64,000 nt of DNA, from positions 1,860,001 through 1,924,000 of the forward strand of contig JADJNU010000001.1 in the NCBI GenBank assembly GCA_016714165.1, given 5' to 3'. Made by a program: the position numbers and the translations under genes. The notes beneath the pieces were generated by a model. The model had not been told where the DNA came from. It made no database searches and worked only from the letters and a program-made list of their open reading frames with translations. Positions 1 through 7,951 of the stretch are shown in pieces. Source of the stretch: Bdellovibrionales bacterium (GTDB lineage: Bacteria > Bdellovibrionota > Bdellovibrionia > Bdellovibrionales > UBA1609). The first letter of the stretch is position 1. Every line of letters begins with the position of its first letter.

Positions 1-834
1 AATTCTGTAGAATGGCGTTTTCAAGCTAGGATAGACCATGACATATCCATTTCGCCTATTGATCACTCGATTTGGGCTAAGGGACTGGACCTAGCTAAAA
101 GGGAAAATCAAACAATTAAAATAGACTATATCCTGGGACTAAGTCCACAAGGCGAAGAGATTTATCGGTGGAGTTTCGACGAACACCTAGAGGAACTAAC
201 CGAGTTTTTACGTCCGTGGGGTCCCATACGTCCACCTAACCCCACGGCAAAGGGGAACCCAGACGAAGGATCCCTCAACGTGACGCACGTAAACTCAGTC
301 CAAATAATTCCACCCAACCATTTGGAGAAGTCGCATCCCCAATTTTCTGCTGGAAATATTCTCGTCACTGAGTATCACAATGGCGTCGCTCTTATTATTG
401 ATCGAAAGACTCAGAAAATTGTGTGGATCCATAAGGGCGCGGAGCTGGGATTACATTCACCCAGATGGTTGGAAAATGGCCACATTTTGATGTTCATTAA
501 CCAGCCCATACCAAATGGCAATCGCCGTTCGGCCTCATCGGTAGTTGAGATCGACCCTCTCACACATCAAACTGTTTGGTCCTTTACTGAAAATCCAATT
601 GGCGCTATGAATTGTGATGTGTTTGGTTCAGCCCAAAGACTAAAGAACGGAAACACACTCATTTCTTACGGTTGTGACCGCAGCTCCATTATCGAGGTGA
701 CCCCCCAAGGGTCGGTTGTATGGAAATGGCGCACTCTTATTGGGACTGAGAAACTCGATTTACCTTTCCAAATTTATCGGGCCGAGTGGCTACCAAAAGA
801 GCTTGTTCAGGCCTTTTTCTCAAGCCAGCTGTGA
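1..834 (+). CDS. Arylsulfotransferase (ASST)-like beta-propeller protein, 5' truncated by window edge
   Basis: The reading frame is open from base 1 to the TGA at 832-834, so the start lies outside the window; an internal ATG-like start at 280 is not the real one. The visible 277 residues contain blade-like repeats: NSVQIIPPNH, then SAGNILVTEYHNGVALIID, then HSPRWLENGHILMFIN and RLKNGNTLISYGC, with W-rich strand ends (VWSF, VVWKWR). This pattern of 'hello-world' blades is that of the arylsulfotransferase/ASST propeller family, which transfers sulfate between phenols in the periplasm. The C-terminal IYRAEWLP matches the usual family ending. Catalytic histidine assignment and export signal cannot be checked without the missing N-terminus. 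It could instead be a non-enzymatic PQQ-like propeller. Confidence 0.6.
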   Translation, partial: NSVEWRFQARIDHDISISPIDHSIWAKGLDLAKRENQTIKIDYILGLSPQGEEIYRWSFDEHLEELTEFLRPWGPIRPPNPTAKGNPDEGSLNVTHVNSVQIIPPNHLEKSHPQFSAGNILVTEYHNGVALIIDRKTQKIVWIHKGAELGLHSPRWLENGHILMFINQPIPNGNRRSASSVVEIDPLTHQTVWSFTENPIGAMNCDVFGSAQRLKNGNTLISYGCDRSSIIEVTPQGSVVWKWRTLIGTEKLDLPFQIYRAEWLPKELVQAFFSSQL

Positions 835-1096
835 GCCGCCATCTGGCCTGATTTCATATTCATTTTATCCGGGCCTCGGTTTAAGGAATGAGGCAGCAAT
901 ACGCCTTCAAATCATTTTAAATCTGGCATTTACTGTCACTCCCCTGTGGCTGACTAACCATTTTTGTCACCACTTTTACTTCCTTTCAAACTCAGATTCC
1001 TTGGGCATCGAAATGACTGGCACTAAACTTGCCTCTCTATTGATCTGAAAAATTGATCTATTTCAAATTGGATATTGTCTTTGGAGTGGTAAAGTT
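835..1096. other. Intergenic region, nothing recognised
   Basis: About 260 bases between the truncated arylsulfotransferase-like gene and the lipoprotein gene. Open frames here run on from the upstream gene in another frame and lack a ribosome binding site. No convincing hairpin with a T-run was found. Confidence 0.4.
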
Positions 1097-1678
1097 ATGA
1101 AAAATCTGTACCTCGTGGGCCTGGGCCTGCTTGCCGTAATGACCTCTTCCTGCACAAAAGATAAGAAGAATTCCGGCAGCACTGTTGTCGCTGTAACTCC
1201 GGCTCCCGTCGTTGGCAATGCTTGTTCGAATTACGCCTACCGGAACGGCTTCTATTATGATGCAAATAACAATGTTGTGACCTGCACAAATGGAGACCCG
1301 AACAGTTGCAGCAACTTTCGATTTGACGCCTCTCGAGGTTTCTACCTGGACACCGCAGGAAATCGAGTCGAATGCAATTTCAACAATCTTTTTAATAACA
1401 ATAACGGAATTTTTCCATATAATACCAATACCGGAAATGGATGCGGCGCTTACAACCAGGGGGTTTTTTATCCGGTTCTCATGGGTGGAACTATTGTCTG
1501 TGTCAACCGTATAACTCTGGAGGCCACTTTTACGCAAGCCTATCTCAACAGCCTCTACTACGGTCGCGCTTGGGCTCCTGGCAACCCCATTCTCGCGAGC
1601 TGCCAGATGGGGACTAGCAACTGCAAATGCAACAGTGTGTTTTGGGGTACCTTACAATGGTGTTGGGCCCAGTTTTAG
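1097..1678 (+). CDS. Small Cys- and Asn-rich lipoprotein
   Basis: A 193-residue protein with a short basic N-terminus, a hydrophobic stretch and a lipobox ending TSSC (Cys19), so it is expected to be a lipid-anchored envelope protein processed by LspA. After the signal it carries a Lys/Ser-rich linker and then a low-complexity domain rich in Asn, Tyr, Phe and Cys (YRNGFYYDANN, RGFYLDTAGN, NNLFNNNNG). About ten cysteines downstream of the lipobox suggest disulfide bonds in an exported domain. The repeated phrase 'GFYxDxxxNxVxC' (residues about 50-62 and 81-93) hints at an internal duplication. No family is recognised. It stands alone between unrelated genes. Confidence 0.75.
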   Translation: MKNLYLVGLGLLAVMTSSCTKDKKNSGSTVVAVTPAPVVGNACSNYAYRNGFYYDANNNVVTCTNGDPNSCSNFRFDASRGFYLDTAGNRVECNFNNLFNNNNGIFPYNTNTGNGCGAYNQGVFYPVLMGGTIVCVNRITLEATFTQAYLNSLYYGRAWAPGNPILASCQMGTSNCKCNSVFWGTLQWCWAQF

Positions 1679-1727
1679 GCCAATTCTAAATCTTATTTTC
1701 ACCCTCAGTCGCCAATCTAGAGTGGCA

Positions 1728-1755
1728 CTTGCTCCTTTCTAAATGAAGGAGTAGG
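1728..1755 (+). promoter_or_regulatory. Hairpin over the Shine-Dalgarno region of the M3 peptidase gene
   Basis: CTCCTT (1732-1737) pairs with AAGGAG (1746-1751) across an 8-nt loop, and the stem can extend to about ten pairs including wobbles (1728-1755). The AAGGAG is the best ribosome-binding-like sequence before the ATG at 1764, so the fold could lower translation. It may be chance. Confidence 0.3.
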
Positions 1756-1763
1756 TTGAGACA

Positions 1764-3836
1764 ATGAGCAAGAAAAATACGAATCCAAATGAAAGTTTGA
1801 CCAATCCTCTTCTGAAGCGATCCGAGATTAGGCATTGCGCCATTCCTTTTCCGGAGATAAAGGCTGGACATTTTCTTCCGGCCCTCAAGGAGAGCATAGC
1901 CGAGGCTAAATCTCAGATTGAGAAGGTTCGCGATCGAAACGAGCCACCGACTTTCTCAAATACAATCGAAGCCTTAGAATTGATTGGCGACAATGTCGAT
2001 CTGACTTCGTCTATTTTTTACAACCTCCTCAACGCCGATACAAGTGACGAACTACAGGCTTTGGCTGAAAAAATTGGGCCCCAGCTTTCAAATTACTCCA
2101 GCGATATTTTGCTCGATTCTAAACTCTTTGAGAGGGTAAAAGAAGTCTATGAAATGCAAAAAGGGCTGTCTCAGAGTGATCTTACAATTGAGCAGCAAAC
2201 TCTTCTGGAGAACACTTATCTTGACTTTACGAGGAATGGCGCACTCCTGACAGCTCCCCAAAAGGAAAAACTTCGCGCAATAGACGAAGACTTGTCGAAG
2301 CTTTCTCCTCAATTTAATGAGAATGTTCTCAAAGCAACCATGAGTTTTGAACTACATATTGTTGATGAAAAGGAGTTAGATGGGTTGCCAGAGTCATCTA
2401 TCGATGCAGCCGCATACGCTGCGAAAGAAAAGGGCAAAACTGGATGGCTCATCACTCTCGATGCTCCAAGCCTTGTTCCCTTTTTAAAGTATTCTAGCCG
2501 CCGCGAGCACCGTGAAACTGTCTGGCGGGCCTATCATTCCCGTTGCAATGGGGGGACCTTTGACAATTTGGAACTCATCAAAAAAATTGTAAATTTGAGG
2601 TTCGAAAGAGCAGTCCTCCTTGGGTACAAGACTCACGCCGACTTCGTGTTACGTCGACGTATGGCGAAGAGCTCAGAAAGGGTTCATCAGTTCCTCGACA
2701 AACTTCTTAAGGCATCAAAGTCGGCAGCAGAAAAGGAATTGGCCAATGTTACGTCTCTGGCCCTTAATATGGGTGGTCCCGCTCAGCTGATGCCATGGGA
2801 TTTCTCTTACTATGCCGAAAAGTATAAGATCTCCCTTTTTGATTTTAATGAGGAGCAACTTCGTCCTTATTTTCAGCTGGAAAGGGTTATCAAAGGGGTT
2901 TTCGAACATGCCCGTCTCCTCTACGGCCTGCAATTTAAAGAGACAGTAGAATTCCCCGTTTACCACAAAGATGTAAAGGTGTTTGAAGTCAGCAAAGAGA
3001 GAACTGGAGAGTTCATGGGACTTTTCTACGCTGATTTTTTTCCTCGTCCCACCAAGAAAGGTGGAGCCTGGATGACCAATTATTATCAACAGGGAATGTT
3101 CGAGAACAAGATGATGCGCCCACACGTTGGAATTGTGTGCAACTTTACAAAACCCACAAAGAAAAAGCCCAGTTTGCTTAGCCTTGATGAAGTTGAAACG
3201 CTCTTTCATGAATTCGGCCATGCGCTTCATTCTCTTCTCTCACGCTGCCACTACAGAAGCATTTCTGGAACCAATGTTTTTTGGGATTTTGTCGAGCTTC
3301 CATCACAAATTATGGAAAATTGGGTCTCCGAAAAGCAGGCTCTTGATCTTTTTGCCGTTCATTACGAAACGGGGGATAAAATGCCAGAGATCTTTTCAAA
3401 AAAGATCAAGGACTCTGTCAAATTTTTGGCCGGATTCAATTCCCTTCGCCAATTGAATTTTTGTATTTTGGATTTTTCGTGGCATGACCTTGACCCCAGA
3501 AATATATCAGACGTAAGCCAACATGAAGAAGCAGCGACAGCGAAATGTCGACTTTTGCCTCATATAAAGGGCTCCCTCTCTTCAACCTCCTTTTCGCACA
3601 TATTTGGCGGTGGTTATTCGGCGGGCTACTATTCTTATAAATGGGCAGAGGTGCTAGACGCAGATGCCTTTGAGTATTTCAAAGAAAAGGGCTTATTCGA
3701 CTCCACCGTCAGTGAGCTTTTCGAAAAAAATATTCTTTCTAAAGGAGGAAGCGAAGATCCCATGGAACTTTATAAGCGCTTTCGAGGACGTGAACCGGAC
3801 CCAAACGCTCTCCTTCGTAAGCTTGGATTGATTTAG
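1764..3836 (+). CDS. prlC: M3 family zinc oligopeptidase (PrlC/OpdA type)
   Basis: A 690-residue protein, the usual length for M3A peptidases. The zinc motif HEFGH lies at residues 482-486, and the downstream ligand region reads VELPSQIMENW, closer to the oligopeptidase A/PrlC form than to the Dcp form. The C-terminal region has FGGGYSAGYYSYKWAEV, the conserved substrate-binding Gly/Tyr block of the family. There is no signal peptide, so a cytoplasmic role cleaving short peptides (signal-peptide remnants, proteasome-like products) is expected. The ATG at 1764 follows GGTTGAG. nadK begins 4 nt after its stop, so the two are probably cotranscribed. Assignment between prlC and dcp rests on the motif only. 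Confidence 0.88.
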   Translation: MSKKNTNPNESLTNPLLKRSEIRHCAIPFPEIKAGHFLPALKESIAEAKSQIEKVRDRNEPPTFSNTIEALELIGDNVDLTSSIFYNLLNADTSDELQALAEKIGPQLSNYSSDILLDSKLFERVKEVYEMQKGLSQSDLTIEQQTLLENTYLDFTRNGALLTAPQKEKLRAIDEDLSKLSPQFNENVLKATMSFELHIVDEKELDGLPESSIDAAAYAAKEKGKTGWLITLDAPSLVPFLKYSSRREHRETVWRAYHSRCNGGTFDNLELIKKIVNLRFERAVLLGYKTHADFVLRRRMAKSSERVHQFLDKLLKASKSAAEKELANVTSLALNMGGPAQLMPWDFSYYAEKYKISLFDFNEEQLRPYFQLERVIKGVFEHARLLYGLQFKETVEFPVYHKDVKVFEVSKERTGEFMGLFYADFFPRPTKKGGAWMTNYYQQGMFENKMMRPHVGIVCNFTKPTKKKPSLLSLDEVETLFHEFGHALHSLLSRCHYRSISGTNVFWDFVELPSQIMENWVSEKQALDLFAVHYETGDKMPEIFSKKIKDSVKFLAGFNSLRQLNFCILDFSWHDLDPRNISDVSQHEEAATAKCRLLPHIKGSLSSTSFSHIFGGGYSAGYYSYKWAEVLDADAFEYFKEKGLFDSTVSELFEKNILSKGGSEDPMELYKRFRGREPDPNALLRKLGLI

Positions 3837-3840
3837 AAGT

Positions 3841-4731
3841 ATGGCAAACAATTTGAAACCCAACAGCAAGAAGATTGAAAGTGTCCTGATTGTCTACAGA
3901 CAGGGAACCACAAAGGCCCGCAAAGTTGCAATTGAATTGGTTTCTTGGTTGAAGGCAAAGGGAAGACAGATATACGGAACCCAGGATCAGAATTGGCCCG
4001 AAGATGTGAACATTGCAGCGACCTCAAACTTAGACACAATTGATCTCGTTGTTGTGCTTGGAGGAGACGGAACCTACCTCGAAGCCGTGAGGCTCTTGCA
4101 AGGCAGGAAAGTACCAATTTTAGGAGTTAACATGGGATCCTTGGGATTTCTAACTGAAACTCGCCTCGAAACCTTGTATGAAAATCTAGAGTTAACTCTT
4201 GCTGGCAAAATGGAAATGCGCCCCAGGTCTATGATTCAAGTAGCCACCCAACAAGAGAATAAAGTCATCACTCAGCGCACAGCCCTCAACGACATTGTAA
4301 TCGAACGTGGTGGTGGAGGGCACATGATCACATTATCAACCTATTGCGAAAACCGCCATGTTTGTGACTACAAGGCGGATGGGCTCATCATCGCAACGCC
4401 CACAGGATCGACGGCTTACAACTTGGCCTCTGGTGGTCCCATCCTCCACCCAGAGGTCAGATCGCTGGTCGTCACCCCTATTTGTCCTCACAGTCTGACA
4501 AATCGACCCATCATTTTTCCTGATGATAAAATTCTCACCTTTAAGATCAAGAAGGGGCGTCACGACGCCGTGCTTACCGTCGATGGGCAATTTGTTTGCA
4601 ATCTCACTCATTTAGATGAGGTTTCCGTTCGAAGGGATGCCTGCGATCATTTTGTTTTGCGCCGCCCAAGTCATAACTATTTTGACCTTCTCCGTGAGAA
4701 GTTAAATTTTGGCTCGCGGGCGGTCTTCTGA
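3841..4731 (+). CDS. nadK: NAD kinase
   Basis: A 296-residue protein that phosphorylates NAD to NADP in the cytoplasm. The family signature GGDGT is at residues 74-78 inside LVVVLGGDGTYLEA, followed by GVNMGSLGFLTE, and the second block DGLIIATPTGSTAYNLA with SGGPILHP is intact. Length is typical. It sits 4 nt after the M3 peptidase gene and 13 nt before the likely recN start, in a nadK-recN arrangement common in bacteria. Confidence 0.96.
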   Translation: MANNLKPNSKKIESVLIVYRQGTTKARKVAIELVSWLKAKGRQIYGTQDQNWPEDVNIAATSNLDTIDLVVVLGGDGTYLEAVRLLQGRKVPILGVNMGSLGFLTETRLETLYENLELTLAGKMEMRPRSMIQVATQQENKVITQRTALNDIVIERGGGGHMITLSTYCENRHVCDYKADGLIIATPTGSTAYNLASGGPILHPEVRSLVVTPICPHSLTNRPIIFPDDKILTFKIKKGRHDAVLTVDGQFVCNLTHLDEVSVRRDACDHFVLRRPSHNYFDLLREKLNFGSRAVF

Positions 4732-4744
4732 TCTAGGAGTTAGA

Positions 4745-6454
4745 ATGCTAGTCGAACTGAAGGTCTCAAACTTCGCAATAATTGGATCTCTTAGCTTACA
4801 GTTCCAGCCTGGATTAAATATTCTCAGCGGTGAAACGGGGGCCGGAAAATCAATTTTACTTAAAAGCCTCGCTTTATTGATGGGCGATAAGTCCCACGCT
4901 GATAGCGTACGAAGTGGAGCCGAGTTCGCCACAATCGAAGGAGCCTTTGACCTCGAAGACCGATCCGACGTCATAGATCGCCTGCATGAACTCGGAATTG
5001 ACACCTCCGACGATCAGCTCGTCATTCGACGGCTGATTTCACCGCAGGGACGCAGCAGAGTCTATTTAAATGGCGGCCTTACGGCTCTAAATAGTTTGAG
5101 AGAAATTGTTACTCCCTTGCTTGAAGTGAATGGCCATTATGGAGCCCCCTTAATTGAAATGACGGGACAGCATGACAATCGTCACCTCTATTCAAAGTCC
5201 TACCATCTTGATATTTTAGATCGCTTTGCTGGAACTTGGGAATTGAGAAAGGAAGTCCAAACCAAATATGGTGAGCTGAAGGCCATAAGTCAGCGTTTCC
5301 AAGAATTTAAAGAGGATCGTCTCAAAAGAGATGAACGCCTCAGTTTTTTGACCTTCCAAAGAGATGAACTCTCTCAATTAAATATTGAGCCGGGAGAGGA
5401 GGACGAATTACAATCTCGATTTAATCGCGCTAAGAATTCCAACCGGCTCGCTGACTTCTGCTCACAAAGTGAAGAGAGCCTCTATGGCGATGACGATTCA
5501 GTTTTAGTTCGAATCCATCGAGTTTTGCAAAGGGGTCAGGAAATTTGTGCCATCGATGAACACTTGATTAAAAAGCTCGAACCTCTCCAGTCGGCGAAAG
5601 CTCTTATTGAAGAGGCCGTTTATGAATTCCGCGAATATGGGCGCAGCCTTGAAATCGAACCGGGAGAACTTCAAAATCTTGAGGAACGAATTTCGCATTG
5701 TCGCCGACTCATGAAAAAATATGGGGGAAACGTTGCCCACCTCATCGAGAAACTCACCCAGGTCGTGTCTGAAATTAATTCCCTAGAGAATTTTGATGAG
5801 TCTCTGGCAAAATTTGAACAGAAGGAAAGGGAGCTGACCGTGGCTCTCAGGATCCTCGCAGAAGAACTTCATGCCAAGAGAGTTAAGGCGAGTGTTCCCT
5901 TGAGCAAACAAGTCAACAAGGAGCTCTTTGATCTTAATATGAAGGGAGTTTTATTTGGAGTCAGTATAGCTCAACTCCCAAAGCCCAGCCCAACGGGTAT
6001 CAGCGACGTTGAATTCACGACCTCATCTGGGGCCAACGACGGACCTCGACCGCTGGCAAAATTTGCCAGCGGCGGTGAACTCAGTCGGATACTTCTCGCT
6101 CTCAAAAGAGTTGTAGGGCTTTCTGATCTTCCCCGGACCTACCTGTTTGACGAAGTCGACGCTGGAGTCAGCGGCATGACCGCTGAAAAAGTGGGAAGAA
6201 AACTAAAATCCATTGCAAAGGGCCAACAGATCATTTGTGTCACACACCTTCCTCAAGTGGCGGCCTTTGCTGACCATCACTTTTTCATCCATAAAAGTCC
6301 TGGAAAAGCAAAGATAGAAGTAGAAGTCAAATATTTGGACAAGAGTGACGACAGGATAGGAGAAATTGCACGTCTTATCTCGGGCGAGAAGATAACCAAA
6401 ACGAGTCGAGACCACGCCCGCCAATTGCTGCAAGATTCAGAAGCATCGATTTGA
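4745..6454 (+). CDS. recN: DNA repair protein RecN
   Basis: SMC-like ATPase of double-strand break repair. I place the start at ATG 4745 (569 residues) because AGGAG at 4735-4739 is correctly spaced and the family N-terminus is MLVELxVxNFAI; the frame is open further upstream to a TTG at 4709 inside nadK. Walker A GETGAGKS is at residues 29-36, the ABC signature is ASGGELSRILLALK, and Walker B with D-loop reads YLFDEVDAGVSG, followed by the H-loop region CVTHLPQVAA. The middle is charged coiled coil, as expected. Confidence 0.96.
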   Translation: MLVELKVSNFAIIGSLSLQFQPGLNILSGETGAGKSILLKSLALLMGDKSHADSVRSGAEFATIEGAFDLEDRSDVIDRLHELGIDTSDDQLVIRRLISPQGRSRVYLNGGLTALNSLREIVTPLLEVNGHYGAPLIEMTGQHDNRHLYSKSYHLDILDRFAGTWELRKEVQTKYGELKAISQRFQEFKEDRLKRDERLSFLTFQRDELSQLNIEPGEEDELQSRFNRAKNSNRLADFCSQSEESLYGDDDSVLVRIHRVLQRGQEICAIDEHLIKKLEPLQSAKALIEEAVYEFREYGRSLEIEPGELQNLEERISHCRRLMKKYGGNVAHLIEKLTQVVSEINSLENFDESLAKFEQKERELTVALRILAEELHAKRVKASVPLSKQVNKELFDLNMKGVLFGVSIAQLPKPSPTGISDVEFTTSSGANDGPRPLAKFASGGELSRILLALKRVVGLSDLPRTYLFDEVDAGVSGMTAEKVGRKLKSIAKGQQIICVTHLPQVAAFADHHFFIHKSPGKAKIEVEVKYLDKSDDRIGEIARLISGEKITKTSRDHARQLLQDSEASI

Positions 6455-6470
6455 AACTTGTCTCTTGAGA

Positions 6471-6644
6471 CTATCGAATCGAAGACAATGAAGAAAAAAT
6501 AAATCTCAAAACTATCTCCAAAGGAGCTGCACTCCCTTGAGTGATGCTTGCCATAAACAAGAAGGTTGCCAGCGCTGTAATCAAGAATATGACTTTCTCT
6601 TCCCTTTTGATCACTGCTATTTTCGACCAGCCTATCTTTTCCAT
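6471..6644 (-). CDS. Possible 57-residue single-pass membrane peptide
   Basis: ATG at 6642-6644 on the minus strand is preceded by GGAGAG with about 6 nt spacing. The product starts MEKIGWSKIAVIKREEK and then has one hydrophobic segment (VIFLITALATFLFMASI), ending in a short basic tail. It lies just downstream of a strong minus-strand terminator, so it would need its own promoter or read-through. It is convergent with recN and has no recognised family. The good ribosome binding site is the main support. Confidence 0.35.
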   Translation of the reverse strand: MEKIGWSKIAVIKREEKVIFLITALATFLFMASITQGSAAPLEIVLRFIFSSLSSIR

Positions 6645-6662
6645 TTGTTTCTCTCCAAAATC

Positions 6663-6700
6663 AAAAAAAAAGGCCTCACTCAGGGGAGTGAGAGAGGCCT
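6663..6700 (-). terminator. Rho-independent terminator, minus strand
   Basis: Read on the minus strand, AGGCCTC pairs with GAGGCCT (7 bp), a second helix ACTC/GAGT stacks inside with a 4-nt bulge, and a run of eight or nine T follows. It should end a transcript coming from the right, either a short RNA from 6700-7190 or the tail of the ftsZ-lpxH transcript. Confidence 0.75.
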
Positions 6701-7194
6701 GGGGTATGGGGTGCTTAGACCGAAAGAGGGGCAACTCTGAATCGGCCTATGAACTGAATCAACACGGGGTAGTTGAAGATTCAGTTATGGGTTTCAAAAT
6801 TAACAATCATCATATCTTTCCTATTCCAAGATACGTACCAACCCAGGGGAGCTCTCAATGACAGAAGGAGCTCAAGCCCATCGCATGATGTCTAATTTTT
6901 AGTGAATCAATTTGAGAAAATTTAATTTTTGCTAACGAATTCAGGCCCCTGCACTCAGTGACTAGAATTTGGACAGGAGTAATGGCACTGCCTAGTGAAT
7001 GATCAAAAGGATTTTGAATTTCACTCCAACATATTGGATTTCAACGAAAAAACTGAAATGCCCGACCCCTCACTTCACTGTTAAAAATCGATACAGAGTC
7101 ACCGGGGCAACAACCACTCATATGACCAACCAAGCTCTTGCTCAGGTCCTACTCCATCGATCTGCGAATTCAATGGAATTCCGTCTGAGCTCCG
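6701..7194. other. Non-coding region upstream of a minus-strand terminator; candidate small RNA or leader
   Basis: No open frame on either strand looks real. A perfect 9-bp inverted repeat, AACTGAATC at 6752-6760 and GATTCAGTT at 6778-6786, lies about 50 nt before the terminator on the minus strand. A minus-strand 10-codon frame (MMIVNFETHN) with AGGAAAG upstream ends inside this repeat. GAATTC occurs twice 4 nt apart near 7166-7181. The whole could be a long 3' untranslated region of lpxH, a small RNA, or a leader for the small membrane peptide. Confidence 0.35.
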
Positions 7195-7914
7195 TTAATT
7201 CGATATTTTCAAAACTTGGGGACTCTCAAGCCAGCTTCCCAAGTTAAACAGATGAATAACACCACCAGGCAATGTTATCTGTTTGTCTTCCTTTACATGC
7301 AAATGACCGGCTATGAGAATATCAAAAGGGCGCTCAGAGAAGGTCCTGACCGCATGACTGAACATCTTTTGTTTTGCCAGAAGATCGCATTGTCGCCTCA
7401 CTTGACCTGTGTACTGACGGCTCTTTCGACTGGCTTTCTCACCAATCTTTACAATTATTTTGCCGGAAAGATGGTAAGCCAACCATTTTAAAACAGGGGT
7501 TCTCAAAAACCAGCGCAAAAAAATATATCCTTTGTCTTCGGGATCCATTTGATCACCATGCTCTAGCCGGAGGACCAATCCATCCAAGGTAAAATAGCAC
7601 GGACCGGAGTGGACCACTACCCCGAGCTGATTCTGCCAATAATCTCTCAAATAAAGATCGTGATTCCCCTCAAAATAGTGCAATTCGATACCCGCGCTCT
7701 GAAGGCGTTGAAATTGCTCAATGATAGGGCGAAAGCGGTCAACAAAATAAGAATGATGGGCGATCCATAAATCAAAGATATCCCCCAAAAGAAAAAGGTG
7801 GGTGCATTCTTCTCTTCCCACCAGACGACCTAAAAAATTCAAAAATATTCTGGTCCGCTCATCATCTGGATCAACGAGATGAAGATCAGAAATAAACAAG
7901 GCCTTAATGCTCAA
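7195..7914 (-). CDS. lpxH: UDP-2,3-diacylglucosamine diphosphatase-like metallophosphoesterase (LpxH type)
   Basis: A 239-residue calcineurin-like phosphoesterase, almost the length of E. coli LpxH. Metal-binding motifs are complete and in order: DLHL (10-13), GDIFD (44-48), GNHD (83-86), HGD (119-121) and GHLH (203-206). LpxH hydrolyses UDP-diacylglucosamine to lipid X in lipid A synthesis at the inner membrane face. The start codon is TTG at 7914, 37 nt downstream of the ftsZ stop, so it is probably the last gene of the ftsQAZ transcript. Another phosphoesterase of the same superfamily cannot be fully excluded. Confidence 0.8.
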   Translation of the reverse strand: MSIKALFISDLHLVDPDDERTRIFLNFLGRLVGREECTHLFLLGDIFDLWIAHHSYFVDRFRPIIEQFQRLQSAGIELHYFEGNHDLYLRDYWQNQLGVVVHSGPCYFTLDGLVLRLEHGDQMDPEDKGYIFLRWFLRTPVLKWLAYHLSGKIIVKIGEKASRKSRQYTGQVRRQCDLLAKQKMFSHAVRTFSERPFDILIAGHLHVKEDKQITLPGGVIHLFNLGSWLESPQVLKISN

Positions 7915-7951
7915 GGGAAACCCAAATCATGAGGAGCAGGATTTCAAATCC

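Noticed and set aside
1058..1537. Minus-strand open frame of 159 codons
   Set aside because: Antisense to the lipoprotein gene with signal and lipobox; composition (low-complexity Ile/Ser) and lack of ribosome site mark it as a shadow.
7166..7181. Paired GAATTC sites as an inverted repeat or operator
   Set aside because: Each is itself a palindrome; without a T-run or known regulator the pair is probably chance.
6999..7247. Plus-strand 82-codon open frame in the gene-poor region
   Set aside because: No ribosome site, and its 3' end is antisense to the lpxH-like gene.
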